Positions 27,493-38,821 of a stretch of DNA of 64,000 nt are shown here, piece after piece. The DNA lies in NCBI GenBank assembly GCA_016859345.1, contig CM029134.1:13110060-13174059 (forward strand), read 5' to 3'. The notes under the pieces are model-generated. The model searched no databases, was not told where the DNA came from, and saw nothing but the letters and a program-made list of their open reading frames with translations. Source of the DNA: Istiophorus platypterus. Lineage: Eukaryota > Chordata > Actinopteri > Istiophoriformes > Istiophoridae. Each line of letters begins with the position of its first letter. Position 1 is the stretch's first letter. Position numbers and translations under genes: made by a program.

Positions 27493-30400
27493 TGTTTGGA
27501 TTTACTCCCCAGCATGCCAGCATCTGTCAAATCAATGTCGGGCATGAATGCATAATGGCTTTCATCTGTTTGGCTTGTTCTAACGCTTAAAAGGCAAATA
27601 CAGATTAATTAAATAAATGACATATTTCTGTATAGCATATTTCTGCTATGAAAAGCAAAACATTTTTTCCATTCTTGGTATTGTTTCCTTTGCTTCGCTT
27701 CGCTCTCCTTTTTATGTTCTCATTTTCATGCTCAGTTGTTGTACCTGCGTTGATCTAATTTGCACTTCAGTGCACCAAAGCGACCAAAAGTTATCAACAC
27801 AAATGCTAAGGCTCATTAAGCATAATGATTGCCACAAACTACTTCCCGCAATTGCAACGGGACATATAGAAGAAAAACAAAATGCTTTTAAACCTGTGGC
27901 ACCAGCTGTATAAAGCTGCAGCTACCCCACCATTCTTCCACCACAAACACAACAGCTTATGGTATAAACGTAGCATTGTGACAGCTCCTGCCCACACTTG
28001 GCAATGTTGCAGTCTAAATATCTTTTGTTTGCTTTCACTGCCCTCTAGTGCCAGTGCATTGGTGTTACTGAAATATTACAAAAATCAGCTGAGGATGGAC
28101 TATTACCACATTATCATGTTTTATCAGCTGTATGTTGTTCCTCACTGCCATATGACGATCCAGTAACAAAAGGAGAATTTTTCTTACTGTGTACACACAT
28201 ATATGGATGGAAAACTTCATTAGTCCATTTATAAACAGATATTGTTTGTAATCTTATGTCTACTGCATATTTCATCCATATGCAATGAATATGATGGCCC
28301 TATAATTCATGTGACAAAATTCACGTTTACACCCACTGCATTCCTAAATGCAGCAGTCTGACACGCATAACCTTCGTGTCTGGAGTTTGCCATTATGTCT
28401 CCCCACGAGAATCATTGATGTTGTTTCAGTGGCTTGCCAGAGAGGGGCAGTATAAGTCTTGCAATGTTGGCTGGAAGATTAGTGTACTATCATAATTACT
28501 CTACAGATCAACTGATAAAAGAACTCAAATCAGTTTGTTTGGAATACCTGTGATAAGATAACGCTAATACAACAAATCAAAGTTCATTTCATTCCGTTCG
28601 GTACATCACGGACTCATCTACTAACTGGGTCAAGTTTTTTTTTATTTCAAGCGGAGCAAACTTTTAGAAATATAAATAATGTATATAAGTACTTTTTAAA
28701 AAAAGTTTACTTGTTGTGGGGGAGAGTCTTGCATATAGAAATAAGCAATGTGCACAGATAACTGAAAGATCTTAAACGCAGCTCAGTAAGAGATCGTGTC
28801 TTAGGCTTTTCTGGAAAATTGCTAAAGGGAGAAAGTATTCTTTTAAAAACATTCTTAATTCTAATTTGCAGCATGCTTTGGCTGCAGAAAGTGAATGACC
28901 CAGTCCGGGGTGTTAAGTCTTGGGTTTGATGACCCAGTTAGCACTGGCCTCCTGCTCTTACGTATGCATCTGCTCCATCAGTCGTACTTTCAGTGACAGA
29001 TAGAGATGATTAGTTTACATGGCCATTTCATAACAAAATGGGAGAGTTTGAACTCCTGCTCATAGCAGTGTATATTGGCTGCTGGACTCGATAACCTGCT
29101 ATTCTTTCTACCTTTGGCCTATCACATTAAATAAAGTAGTCAGATTCTCTGAGATCGGTAGATCTACACTGCGTGCATCCTTAGGGAAGAGAAGGTAGTG
29201 CTTTTCTGCATGAAAACCAGTGTTTTCTTTACAGATCTCAGTATAATCCAATGATCAACTCGTGGTTAGTTTGGATGATCCCCATCTGCTTTGCTCTGGT
29301 GTTGGCATATAAAATTGAGATATATCTAGATATGTATGTTAAATTAATAAAAAAAGAGCACAACAAGAGGCAAACGATGGTAGGAAGGCATCAACTCAGG
29401 TACACTATTTGCCCCTTGTCTATAGAGTCATAAGCTGAAGCCAAACATCATGACTTACTGTATACTCCAGGTAGCAGGATATTTGCCCCAGCTTCTGCCA
29501 GGTATTTGCACTTTGTCAGCTGTTTTAGGGCATTCTAGTGATAAACATGAAACTTTTTGATGAAACACTAGAAAACGTTTGACATTAAATTGAGAGGTAG
29601 CCTCGGAATGTACCAGTAGTTGTGCTGATGAACTGGTTCAGTCTGATCTTCATGTCATCTGAGGGATTTACCTTTGTACCACCTAAACTAGGACACAACT
29701 TGTCAGCTCTGTGAGAGTGCTGTCAAAGTTAAGAACATACTTTCCTCTCGGTTAGAAATAAGGATGTAATCTTTGTCTTGGCATCTGAAAGAGAGGTTCT
29801 AATGCCAGGATTTTATTGCATAAATCAGTGGAGTCTGGACCAATGTCCATATTAGTAGTGTATAATGTTTTCTTACAGCACATGTAGGGACACAAGCAGA
29901 AAAAGGTACAGAAAAATCCACTATATTCAGCTATGGTGATAGGGATGGAAAAAAATCAGTCAATTGTTATTTTTAAATTTTTTTTTGGAATTATAATTCA
30001 GTTGTAAAAATAAATGATTATTATAACAATGTCAAGAACACAGGCCCTTATTCCTTTTCTGCCCACAAACTGCATGTGAGAACATAAGGAGGTCATGTGC
30101 CCTGTGTCCTGATTGAACTTATCAGTGCTATTTGGACAGATATTAGGAATGTGCTACTGATAGCAATGAGCTTCCACTCTCCTAGTTTCACTGACCTAGT
30201 TTAGACAGCTGTGGGATTCGGTCTGTAAAAAGCAATTCTCCTCAAATTAATAATTTATATAGACTGTCCACATCATTTAGCTCAGTGTAGTCTATATTTC
30301 TGGAAACATAATTTTCACCCAGAACAAGCCACCAGAGAACCAATACCAAAATCAATTACACATTTGCAGCTGCCATTAAGTCTGAATATGAATATGTATA

Positions 30401-30681
30401 CACGAAATCTGCTCAGCTCGGTTTTATAGCTTTTAGAATTACAATGAGGAAAGCCACACATAATCACAGTGTTGAAATTACGCTGCGACACAGTTCTCCA
30501 CAGCTTGAAACCTTCAAGCATTTTGCACTGCACCCTGACCACAACCCAGTCAGTGTTATGAGGCAGGTGTTTCCATCAGTTGTCGAACCACCTGCTGGGA
30601 TGAAATGCAAAAAAAAGTTCCAGCTAACAGAGAAGCAGGGCAAGTAGCAGAACTCTGCCCAATTTGCAATGGTGTAGCTTC

Positions 30682-30700
30682 TTTTTTTTTTTTTTTTTTT
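30682..30700 (+). repeat. poly-T tract
   Basis: A run of about 19 T followed by ATAATAATAA. It could be the tail of a minus-strand retroelement, but nothing recognisable adjoins it. Confidence 0.8.
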
Positions 30701-31259
30701 ATAATAATAACACTCTATCCACAGACTTACCTTCAAAAAATTCACAACAGCAATGCTTTGCTGGTCTGAAAACAATGGTCAGAATCATGGTTTTCCAGCC
30801 AAATTTTAGTATAGTTGTTTGGAAGACAAAATTAAGTCAAACAGTTGAATCATCTCTTCAAACATCTCTCAAAACATCTCTTCAGTTTTTGTGGTATGCA
30901 TTTCCCTTTGAGGTTTACCATAGTTGAGCGTGCACAGCTTTTCTATGCAAGGGATTATTGCAGCCGACATTTGTCGGGAAATCTCTATTGATTTCACCGT
31001 CAAATAATTGATATAGATGTTAAATTACCAGTTTGTTTACAATTTGTGTGATTAGCTGACTCACTTGTTTTGCTCTCTTGACTGGACGCTGTCCTGGTAA
31101 TATCGACGTTTCCTCACATGTCGCCAATTACTGTGAAAATTCTACCGCCAGAAGCAGGTTTCAGTCGAGGGATCTGTTGCTAGTAGTAATACTGGTACGC
31201 TTCCCTTCACTAGAGGCTGCACCTAAACAGTTTACTGCTACGTTAGCTGTTATTCCAGC

Positions 31260-31740
31260 TGTCTGAGGCTGATGTGTTGCAAATACATAATTCTGTGGTG
31301 TACGCAACCCTGTCTCCTAGAAATGATTTCATATACATTGTGACTGGATTATGTTTCCTCTTAATGTAATGTGGGAAATCTTGTTAATTTATATATTTCA
31401 TGTTCACAAACAACATGTTCTTTTTAGGCTATAATACCAAACTTTCAGTACAATATCAGATTTTACAGCATACACCAATATTATACTTGTATAGGGTTGT
31501 TTTTAGGCATTCATAATGCTTGGTTAAGGTTAAGGTTAAGGAAACATCATGGTCTTGTTTAACACCAAGAATGTAAACAGTGACTTGAGACACATTTAAT
31601 CAAAACCATGTTCTTTCCCTAACGTTAAATAAAGTGTTTTTGTCAGCTGAGCCTAAGCAAGGACAAGACTATTGATGCGAAGCCTGGTCTCTGCATTGAA
31701 AGTCCTGCACTTTGTATGTACACCATCCACTCTGATCACC
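31260..31740. repeat. possible degraded interspersed repeat with GGTTAA units
   Basis: A run of GGTTAA units (31522-31541), AAACATCATGGTCTTG, CCCTAACGTTAAATAAAGTG and CTCTGCATTGAAAGTCCTG follow the order of a fish repeat I recall. Diverged, non-coding and of uncertain extent. Confidence 0.35.
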
Positions 31741-32644
31741 TAACATCAACTCTGGTTCAGCGAAGAGACGTGAGACTTGATTCACTAAAAAAATTGCCTC
31801 TGATTCTCATTTGTTTATTTATTTTTTTAGTGGAAAGCGTGTACCTTTTAATGCTCAAAGAGTGTGACTTAAAACGTCGACATCAATGACTGTACTTACG
31901 GCTGCCCACTAGAGGACAGCCTCTACCTGAGTCAGTTCTCAATCCCATCCTTCCTCAAACCAAAGCGTGGCAGCCCCGCTGCCCGAGGACATCATTACAC
32001 ACTCAATAAAGCAATAGTCAGTCATTTTCTCTGCTTAATTGATCCCACTGCTACCCAACAATGCGTGGTGTGACATTTTTTACTGCAGCAGCAACAGCAG
32101 CATGCCTCAGAGTAAGACGTGCTATTTGTAATCATCTTGTTGTTGTGCTCTTGCGTGACCGGCCATCTGCGTACAGCGTGCGGTACACTTGTTGGTCAGC
32201 AGCCGAGGTCAGGGGCTCAGCAGAGCGTTGCTCCTGGAGCCGTCTGCGGGGCTGTAATGACATTGTCCTGGTATTTACCAGGGCTTGTGAAACACTCGTC
32301 TGGAGGACAAGAACACAGGACGCTCTTGCCCAATCCAAAACTGTTTGGGAACAGATATGGAAACTGACAAAATCGTAAACAAACAAAGGGGTCTGATAAG
32401 ATAATGTTTATGTTTACTATGCAAGTCAACAGAGCAGTCTCTCTTGCTCTCACACACATATGCACATGCACAATGACAACAATGTGCATCATGTATTTCA
32501 TGCAATTCCTTATAACTTTGACTTTACTCGGTAAATAAAGACCATACTTTTGCTTTTTCCCTCCCTATCTTTTGACTTCCGTTTGCCCATGTGTAAATGC
32601 TTACCTATGACTTTGTATCCCAGCTCTCACCAGGTGAAAAAATG

Positions 32645-32905
32645 AGGTAAATCAGGACTGGTGAGCAGTCTATCACAGGGCTAACACCCAGAGACAAGTA
32701 TCTGTTTCACATACCTACATATGGGCATCTTAGAGTTTCTGTTTCACATAAACTGTATACTTTTGGACTATTGGAGGAAACGATTGCATCCGGAAGAAAC
32801 TGCGGACATGGAGACAACACAAAAACAACAAACAGAAACACCCCTGCCAAGCAGTGAATTCATACCCATGACCTTACCGCCATAAGGTGGCGAAGCTAAC
32901 CAGAC
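32645..32905 (+). repeat. degraded teleost interspersed repeat, possibly a LINE 3' tail
   Basis: Segments such as CTATCACAGGGCTAACACCC, TTTTGGACTATTGGAGGAAA and the stretch ending CATACCCATGACCTTACCGCC appear in the order of a widely dispersed fish repeat I recall. The copy is diverged and non-coding. Assignment to an L2/CR1-type LINE tail is a guess. Confidence 0.55.
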
Positions 32906-33349
32906 GTAACCACAATCCATTTGTGAGCAGAGAAGGCAAAATGGATAAAAGCATGGAAGCTCAAACATTTCCTTTGATCTGAAAAGCATGTAAAATGCTG
33001 TACTGGCCACTCATATCTATTTGTAACATTTGATTCTTTTTCATAAATGCTATCGTTGCTTTGTGTTTGTCCCTTCAGCCTCCCTCGCTCAGCCACTCCT
33101 TGTGCTGTCAGCATGGCAGGGTGGAGCTGACGGAACTGCACATGTTTCAAGCATGCTCTGGCGCTTTTCTCCTTCCCTTTCTATTTCGCTTCCCCTAATG
33201 CGTGCAAAGCTAAGCTGAATAGGAAAAGAGGAGGGCCCGGTGCATGTAACCAGCTATGCCTTTTTACCAAACACATGGGTGTCTCCACCCATGCTAAATC
33301 CCTCCCTCTCTGTTTGCTCCCTCCCTCTGTCTCTAGGCACGCCAACCAA

Positions 33350-33368
33350 AGAAAAAAAAAAAAAAAAA
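33350..33368 (+). repeat. poly-A tract upstream of L-GILZ
   Basis: An A-rich run about 0.5 kb upstream of the start codon. No element boundary is visible. Confidence 0.8.
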
Positions 33369-33445
33369 GAAAAGTGCAGGGAAAAAAGTGATAAGCAGCA
33401 AGCAGCTTCTGGGTTTTGCTTTCAAGAGCACTCCTGCGGAATCGG

Positions 33446-33483
33446 TGTGAGTGAGTGTGTATGTGTGTGTGTGTGTGTGTGTG
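33446..33483 (+). repeat. GT microsatellite upstream of L-GILZ
   Basis: A GT run about 0.4 kb before the start codon, with GTGAGTGAGT at its left end. It may vary in length within the promoter region. Confidence 0.9.
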
Positions 33484-33854
33484 GGGCGTTTCTCTTTCAC
33501 TCTTTCTGCTGCCACAGTTACAACACATTGCAGCAGCGTCGGCCCCGAACAAAAGGCTAAACGCAGCAGAGCCACAGGAGGGGGAACTCAGGGACAGAAG
33601 CAAGCAGAGTGGCCCAGCGTGACTGCACTTCTCAGGGTGGAACGCAACCTGCCATTTAGCCCTGCTCGCCCTGGAGCGGAGACAAGATGGTACACTGAAC
33701 CAGCCCAGGCTTCCTGTCTGCCTCTCTGCCACAGCTGAGGAACCCACCCTGTTACTGACAGCTGCGTCTTTCATTCATACACCTCAGTCTCTTCCATCCT
33801 TTACCGAGGTTCCTGCACCTGGGCATCCTCCTTTTCATCCACCTGTCCTCAGAG
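33482..33854 (+). promoter_or_regulatory. tsc22d3: putative promoter-proximal region and 5' leader of L-GILZ
   Basis: The stretch just upstream of the L-GILZ start is more GC-rich than its surroundings. No clear TATA box was seen, so the transcription start cannot be placed. A very short upstream ORF (ATG GTA CAC TGA) lies at 33687-33698. A pyrimidine-rich run ending CCTCAG at 33846-33851 sits directly before AG-ATG and could be a splice acceptor, which would mean the leader also includes an exon further upstream. Either a local start or a spliced leader fits the sequence. Confidence 0.45.
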
Positions 33855-34195
33855 ATGTCAGACGATGACTGCCGCTCGCCCATCGGCTTGGACTGTTGCA
33901 GTTGCTGCCTGGACTTGGCCAACGGCTTTGACAACTCCATGTCTGGCGGCCCGGCTCAGGGCCTCGGTACTACGGGGGGCCTGCCAGGTAGCCCTACCAG
34001 CCCCAGTGTCAATCACTTCCGCCAGCTCCGCAACCAGCTGATGTACCAGAACCTGAACACGGACAAGCTGAATAACATCATGAGGCAGGACTCCCTGGAG
34101 TCAGTGGTGAGGGACCCCTGCTTCCTTCTCAATGAAGGGATCTGCAACAGCAACATTGACCAGACCATGCTGTCTATACTGCTCTTCTTTCACAG
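33855..34195 (+). CDS. tsc22d3: tsc22d3 (GILZ) long isoform, first coding exon (N-terminal 113 residues)
   Basis: This exon encodes 113 residues plus two bases of the next codon. It matches the N-terminus of the long form of TSC22 domain family protein 3 (L-GILZ), recalled from the mammalian protein. Visible motifs are CRSPIGLDCCSCCLDLA at residues 6-22, a Gly-rich linker at 30-45, GSPTSP at 45-50, FRQL at 55-58, NLNTDKLN at 66-73, MRQDSLE at 76-82, NEGICN at 93-98 and NIDQTMLSILLFFH at 100-113. L-GILZ is a leucine-zipper regulator of transcription and signalling; the TSC box and zipper lie in later exons. The exon ends in phase 2 with AG, so the next codon is probably Ser, as at the mammalian junction. 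The start is the first ATG in frame and has G at -3. No downstream exon was found in the window, so the gene is partial here. The linker at 24-45 is longer and more Gly-rich than I recall in mammals. Identity is nearly certain. Confidence 0.95.
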
Positions 34196-34201
34196 GTATG
34201 T
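34196..34201 (+). promoter_or_regulatory. tsc22d3: splice donor of the L-GILZ exon
   Basis: The exon ends CACAG and the intron begins GTATGT, a good vertebrate donor. The cut falls after AG, in phase 2, where the mammalian L-GILZ exon joins the exon beginning with the ASGASVV codons. Reading through instead adds only YVYCLLI and a stop. Confidence 0.9.
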
Positions 34202-34919
34202 CTATTGTTTGCTTATCTGATAGATACATGCATATCTAACAAGTTAACACCTGGATATTAAAGGTCTTTTGTTAGTACATGAAATTCGAACTTGAGCTGA
34301 AAGTTAGTATTTGCTCCTGCTAGAGACATTCAGTATGAAGTCTGACTTTTCACTTTTGGATCTGCACATATCAAATCAGAATGGTAGTGTTGCTTAGGAA
34401 TCATATTTTACCAGACAGATATATAGAATAATGAGGTTTCTTAGATCAGCATATCATCTAAAAAGGCTGACTGGAGTAAAAACTGTAATTGATTGAGTAT
34501 GGACTTGGAGGAGGGCACACATTTTAAATGCGTTCCAGGAACAAGTTTCATATAAGTAAAAGCAAACTATTACTTACATCACAAGAAAGTGTAGAGCAAC
34601 ATATTTTGATTTAGATGCAGATGGTCAGGTTTAATATGGTAATGTCTTTTTCCTGTGCCTGATAAATTAACCATTTTGTTTTTGTTCGTAAATATTTCAC
34701 ATCTAAATTAATACGACTATGGATCCAAAACTTACAAGAATGTGCAAATATTCATGCTGCTCATTGTGTCTATTTGCATCTACGACTTCCATGTCTATCA
34801 TGCAGCAGATTCGATATGTTACGTAACCTGACACTGACTATGATATTTGCATGTGCTGAACAGTATTAACATTATAATCTATTGAGTAATTATTAAAAAT
34901 AATTTCCTTGAAGTGAGGC

Positions 34920-35552
34920 TATTAAATATAAGTTTTTGGTATCACTACATAGCTAACATTGGTGTTAACAGCTGTTAACTTACCAAGCGCGTCAGCCATT
35001 GTTGCGTGTACAAGAGGTGCGAGACGGGACGAGCCGGAGCTAGCTGGCTAGCATGCAAACTTCAATAGAGGAAAAGAAGTGACAGAAATAGAAACAAAAG
35101 AAGAGTTAACATTGGTGTTGCCTTCCACCCCTGGTGACAGCTCTTGGCCGTAACGTTAGACCGTGAATAATTGGGTTGTCGGTGACAGTCAGGATCAGTT
35201 TCTCCCGTGCCATTGTTGTCGGTGTTGACATCGGGCCACCTCATTCTTGTATTTGATCTATCAGTGAGAGAGAAGTGAAATTAATTGATGAGCATGGTGG
35301 AAAACAATTCATGTATGCGGAGGGTGTTTTTGCATTAAAGTTATTGAGCACCGTCGATGATGAACTTCACAGGATTTGTTCAGAAAATAGACAGTGTCAG
35401 CGCAAAATCAGCCGCCTATGAATACTGGCCCTGAGGGACTCAAACTTCGATGCTTACCTTGTAACATTTATGTAGGTTGGTAAGTAAACAGTTGCTAATG
35501 CTGATGTTGGCTAAGTAGCGGTAGCAAAAACCTACATATAGCACCTTTAATA
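34920..35552. mobile_element. 633-bp terminal-inverted-repeat element (non-autonomous DNA transposon)
   Basis: The left end (34920-34984, TATTAAATATAAG to CTTACC) and the reverse complement of the right end (35479-35552, TATTAAAGGTGCTATATG to CTTACC) align along their length, with an 8-base gap in the left copy. TTAA occurs in both termini, which would suit TTAA-targeting elements such as piggyBac, but the end sequence does not establish the superfamily. The inside has no transposase frame. A perfect palindrome GTTAACAGCTGTTAAC sits at 34964-34979. The right-end wording is common in fish interspersed repeats as I recall them. It lies 0.7 kb downstream of the L-GILZ exon. Confidence 0.7.
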
Positions 35553-37197
35553 TTTGCAAGCCATATTTTTAACCCTGAGAAGGAAGTCTTTTTCCTAGCT
35601 AAAATCTTAAAGTAGAACTGGTGATTGCAACTGAGAGATCTTTACTTCAAAACAACAAAACAGTACATGGAGATAAAAAAAAAAGCCAGAAAACAGAGGT
35701 AAACAAAACCTAACCTAAAAAGAATGTGTTACTCTAGTGGCTACTCTAAAACAACAGGTTCTTGTCATATTGATTCAGTATAATGATCTTTTATTGCTAG
35801 AGGTCAATTAAAACTGGTCTGACTCCTTCTCAGTCTCTACCAAATAGTCTTCATAAAACAGCATTTGGCAGCTCACGCCGCGGTATTTGTGAGGTAGAGA
35901 ATGCTGTGCTAAGTTGTTGCCAGTTGGATAGTTTGTTTGGCAGCTACTGTCCAATGACTTTAGCCTCAAATTAACAGTTACCATCTTTCCAGTCGGCTAC
36001 AGTTTTGACTGTCGCTGAACTACTGAACCTAAGCCAGCAGTTACTGTACAGTGTTTACTTAGAAAAGCTGTGATTAAATATGGTCCGTGTGATTATAGTT
36101 GCAATAATATATGGAGATCTATGGCAAAATAAGCAATGAGCACTAAAACAACGCACATATGGTTAGAGTCACCTTTGAATGTCCTTTGCTCCGAAGCTGT
36201 AACCATCTGTGTCTGTAAAGATACATCTTACAGTATCACAACACATGTCAGACATACCTTAACATACGATAAAACGTATCTATTGATTTAGCAATAAGGG
36301 TTTTTCCTTTTCTTTTACAGTTGTGCTCAAAAGGAATCTTGAAATTGACCTTTGCTTCTCATTGCTTTACTTTTTTTTTAATATATGGGCTGTTTTCTTG
36401 AAGTCACTGTACATTCAAAACAACAGACTATCCTGCAGTACATACAAAATGTTAAAAGAAGTCACCCTTTGGTATGGAAATCCTTAAAAACAGCCTTTAT
36501 TTTGGGGACCGTTAATTAATGCATCTCAGGTAAAACCATTTTTTTCCCTCCCAGTCAGATAAGATATCTGTAATAATGCATATCCTGATAAAATTTGCCT
36601 GGAACGAACACGGTATGGTATTTGTTATCATCGATTAAGTTATACGCAGATGATATTGCTACAATAATGTTCTCTGATGGTATTATCAGAATTTTATCAA
36701 ATTTCTCCAGGAGCATAGCTGCACAAGATTATCCAAATAAGTTAAATTTTAACCTGTATTAACTTTGTTACATACTATGGCTGTAAAAAAAACTGTTCTT
36801 ATCTCTTGTAGCACTGATAGATATTGCATGACTACAGATAGTACAGTATAAAAACCCATTTACCGCACCGCAAGTGATTGTGCTAATGTTGGAAATGATT
36901 AGACCTTAACTAGTTCTAACTTGATTTTGTTGCTTTTGGACGCAAAAGCTTACCAATGCCAAACTCTCAGGCTCTTGGAATGATTAACACTTCTTATTTT
37001 ATTTGTTTTAATATCTAAGACAACACAGCAGGGCTAACTTCCTCCCGAATAAAACATTGCATATAGGCTATTCGGAGAACTTCCACACAGTCACTTTAAT
37101 TTCACATCTGTTAAGTTACATAACATCTGCTTTAATGGTCATTAGTCTGACACCATTTTAGGTGATACTGTTCTTGCTGTGAAGCTGCATTATTCAA

Positions 37198-37212
37198 TGA
37201 ACAATCTGTTCT
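37198..37212. promoter_or_regulatory. near-consensus glucocorticoid response element
   Basis: TGAACAATCTGTTCT matches the AGAACAnnnTGTTCT palindrome at 11 of 12 fixed positions and keeps the GnACAnnnTGTnC core. It lies about 3.0 kb downstream of the L-GILZ exon, inside intron 1. tsc22d3 is the classic glucocorticoid-induced leucine zipper gene, so the location is plausible. Binding is inferred from sequence alone. Confidence 0.45.
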
Positions 37213-38614
37213 TGATTTATTTATATGATAGCAAGGGCGTGTCATTTTGTGGATGAAGAACAACAACTGAAGAAACTTTGGGCTGAGGACTGCAGCGTGA
37301 GAGCTACAGAAATCAGAGAACAAGTAGTGCTTTTCAAACAAAACATTTTTATTTCATGGCAGCGCATTCAAATTTTTCTTAGACTTCTTGGATATGCTTA
37401 GATGAGTTATTATTCACTGCATTTGGTGTTTACAATATCATACCTTGAATAATCCCTGCTGGCAGAGCTTTGTTTAAAGTGTTACACAGGAGTTTTTCTG
37501 CTCTACTCCTCATGCGTCTCTTCACTAAGCAAAGGGCTCTACTTTCATTTCTGTACAAATTGTTGGAAGATTCCTATAACTCAGAATGATCATAATATTG
37601 CATCATGAATATAAAATAAAGCTATTCTTAGCTATTTATTTTAATATTGCATCTACAGTGTATGTTTGAATTATGCACAGGACTGGCATCTCCCATAAGG
37701 TGAGAAAAATCTAGATATAAATGCCAATATTTTTGACGTTCCCGGCTCATAGGCAATGTGTTCACCCATGCCAGTGGCCAGTGTGACCGTGCAGCTGTCT
37801 GTGCCAGCTCAACTGTTTGCCTGACAAACAGAGTCTCTAGCCAGAACACTTTGTTCCTGAACTTTCCCTTCTCAAGAGGGAATCACACACACGGATCATG
37901 TGGCTTTCATGGACAGGCTTTCTCGCAGGATTAAAACAGTGATTTCAAATGTGTACCCTTACGGTTTTTCATGCAGAAACACAAATGCACTCATTCAGTC
38001 ACACGTGTACTCACAGTCTAATCCTGTCAGCCGAAACAAGAAAGCTACCTTGACGAGCCGAGGTTTGCAAGAGGTTCATGCATTTTTTAAGCGCTCACTT
38101 CGGGAGGGCCCGGCTTCTGATGAAAGCCTGGCTGAAGTTTCTACTGTGACCTCACCCTGGGTGGTCAATCTGCCAAGCAGCCATCATTCTCATTTGCCAC
38201 TTGTTAACAGAATGAAATGTTCAGCCTTGCCCGAGGAAGCATGCCAGGATACTCTTTTGGACTTACTGAATATCAGTATGAGGCAGTGGCGGCGGCCAGC
38301 AAATGTATTATGTAAATAACTGAGGGGTCACTGAAATGTGCTGAGAGGAGAATTTGAACTCATAAGTCATGTTTAGTTTTTGAGGCAGAGCCAGAGAGCC
38401 TTGAGGGGGGCAGGATCTACGATTTCCACAGGATAAAACCAGACGTAATGTGCCGATTTACTTTGAGGCTTAGAGAGCTACAGCTGGCCGGAATGGGATA
38501 GGTACTCTTGCACACCTTCTCTCCGGGCAGCGAGTCAGTACTTAGCAGCCACTAAACACTATCACATGCCAGGGTTAAGAGGGGTGAAGAGCCTGCAGCG
38601 ATGACACAAACGCT

Positions 38615-38623
38615 TATAAAAGG
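38615..38623 (+). promoter_or_regulatory. TATA-box-like element
   Basis: TATAAAAGG is followed about 25-35 bases later by CAGTCAGTCAG, which could hold an initiator. A CRE-like TGATGTCA lies at about 38712 and a second TATA-like ATAAAAGAG at about 38739. This could be an intragenic promoter within tsc22d3 intron 1. No transcript evidence is available, and TATAAA matches are common by chance. Confidence 0.3.
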
Positions 38624-38680
38624 ACTTCACGTCTGTGACCAGTCAGTCAGCCAGACAGTAAGCAGTCAAAACACAAAGGA

Positions 38681-38821
38681 ATGGGAACATCAAAACCGGC
38701 AGCGGGACGAGTGATGTCACAAATTGTCAAAGGCCCCATAAAAGAGCTTCTCTCTGCAGCAGCCACTAAGTTTTCACCCTCCTTTTCACCCGCTCCATTC
38801 ATTTTTTATAGAAAAGATTGA
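38681..38821 (+). CDS. unrecognised 46-codon small ORF downstream of the TATA-like box
   Basis: The frame starts MGTSKPAAGRVMSQIVKG, continues KELLSAAATK at residues 21-30 and ends FIFYRKD followed by TGA. The ATG has G at -3 and at +4 (GGAATGG), a strong initiation context. It lies about 36 bases after a plausible start site set by the TATA-like element at 38615. No signal peptide, membrane segment or known domain is visible, and I do not recognise the product. A consensus donor (GAG then GTGAGT) at 39135 would close a roughly 490-base first exon containing this ORF. An ORF of this length easily arises by chance, so this is a candidate only. Confidence 0.2.
   Translation: MGTSKPAAGRVMSQIVKGPIKELLSAAATKFSPSFSPAPFIFYRKD

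Larger units (their letters stand above)
13266..33481. other. non-coding interval between the CpG island and L-GILZ
   Basis: No convincing exon was found on either strand. A TATA-like TATAAAA lies at about 13334, just right of the CpG island, without a supporting frame. The 145-codon frame at 25264-25701 has no known domain. If the CpG island starts tsc22d3 transcripts, this interval would be a leader intron of about 20 kb. Confidence 0.55.

Noticed and set aside
31407..31421. CAAACAACATGTTCT as a GRE
   Set aside because: The left half matches at only four of six positions and the site sits in a probable degraded repeat.
31522..31541. GGTTAA units that look telomere-like
   Set aside because: The unit is not TTAGGG, there are only about three copies, and it fits a degraded interspersed repeat.
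33181..33774. 197-codon minus-strand frame opposite the L-GILZ leader
   Set aside because: It crosses poly-A and GT repeats, giving Phe-rich and His/Thr runs, has no known domain, and lies opposite the leader of a certain gene.
37900..38319. Open frame of about 136 codons from ATG 37909
   Set aside because: Mixed composition with no known motif, no convincing promoter, and it ends in a stop without a donor. Possible but unsupported.
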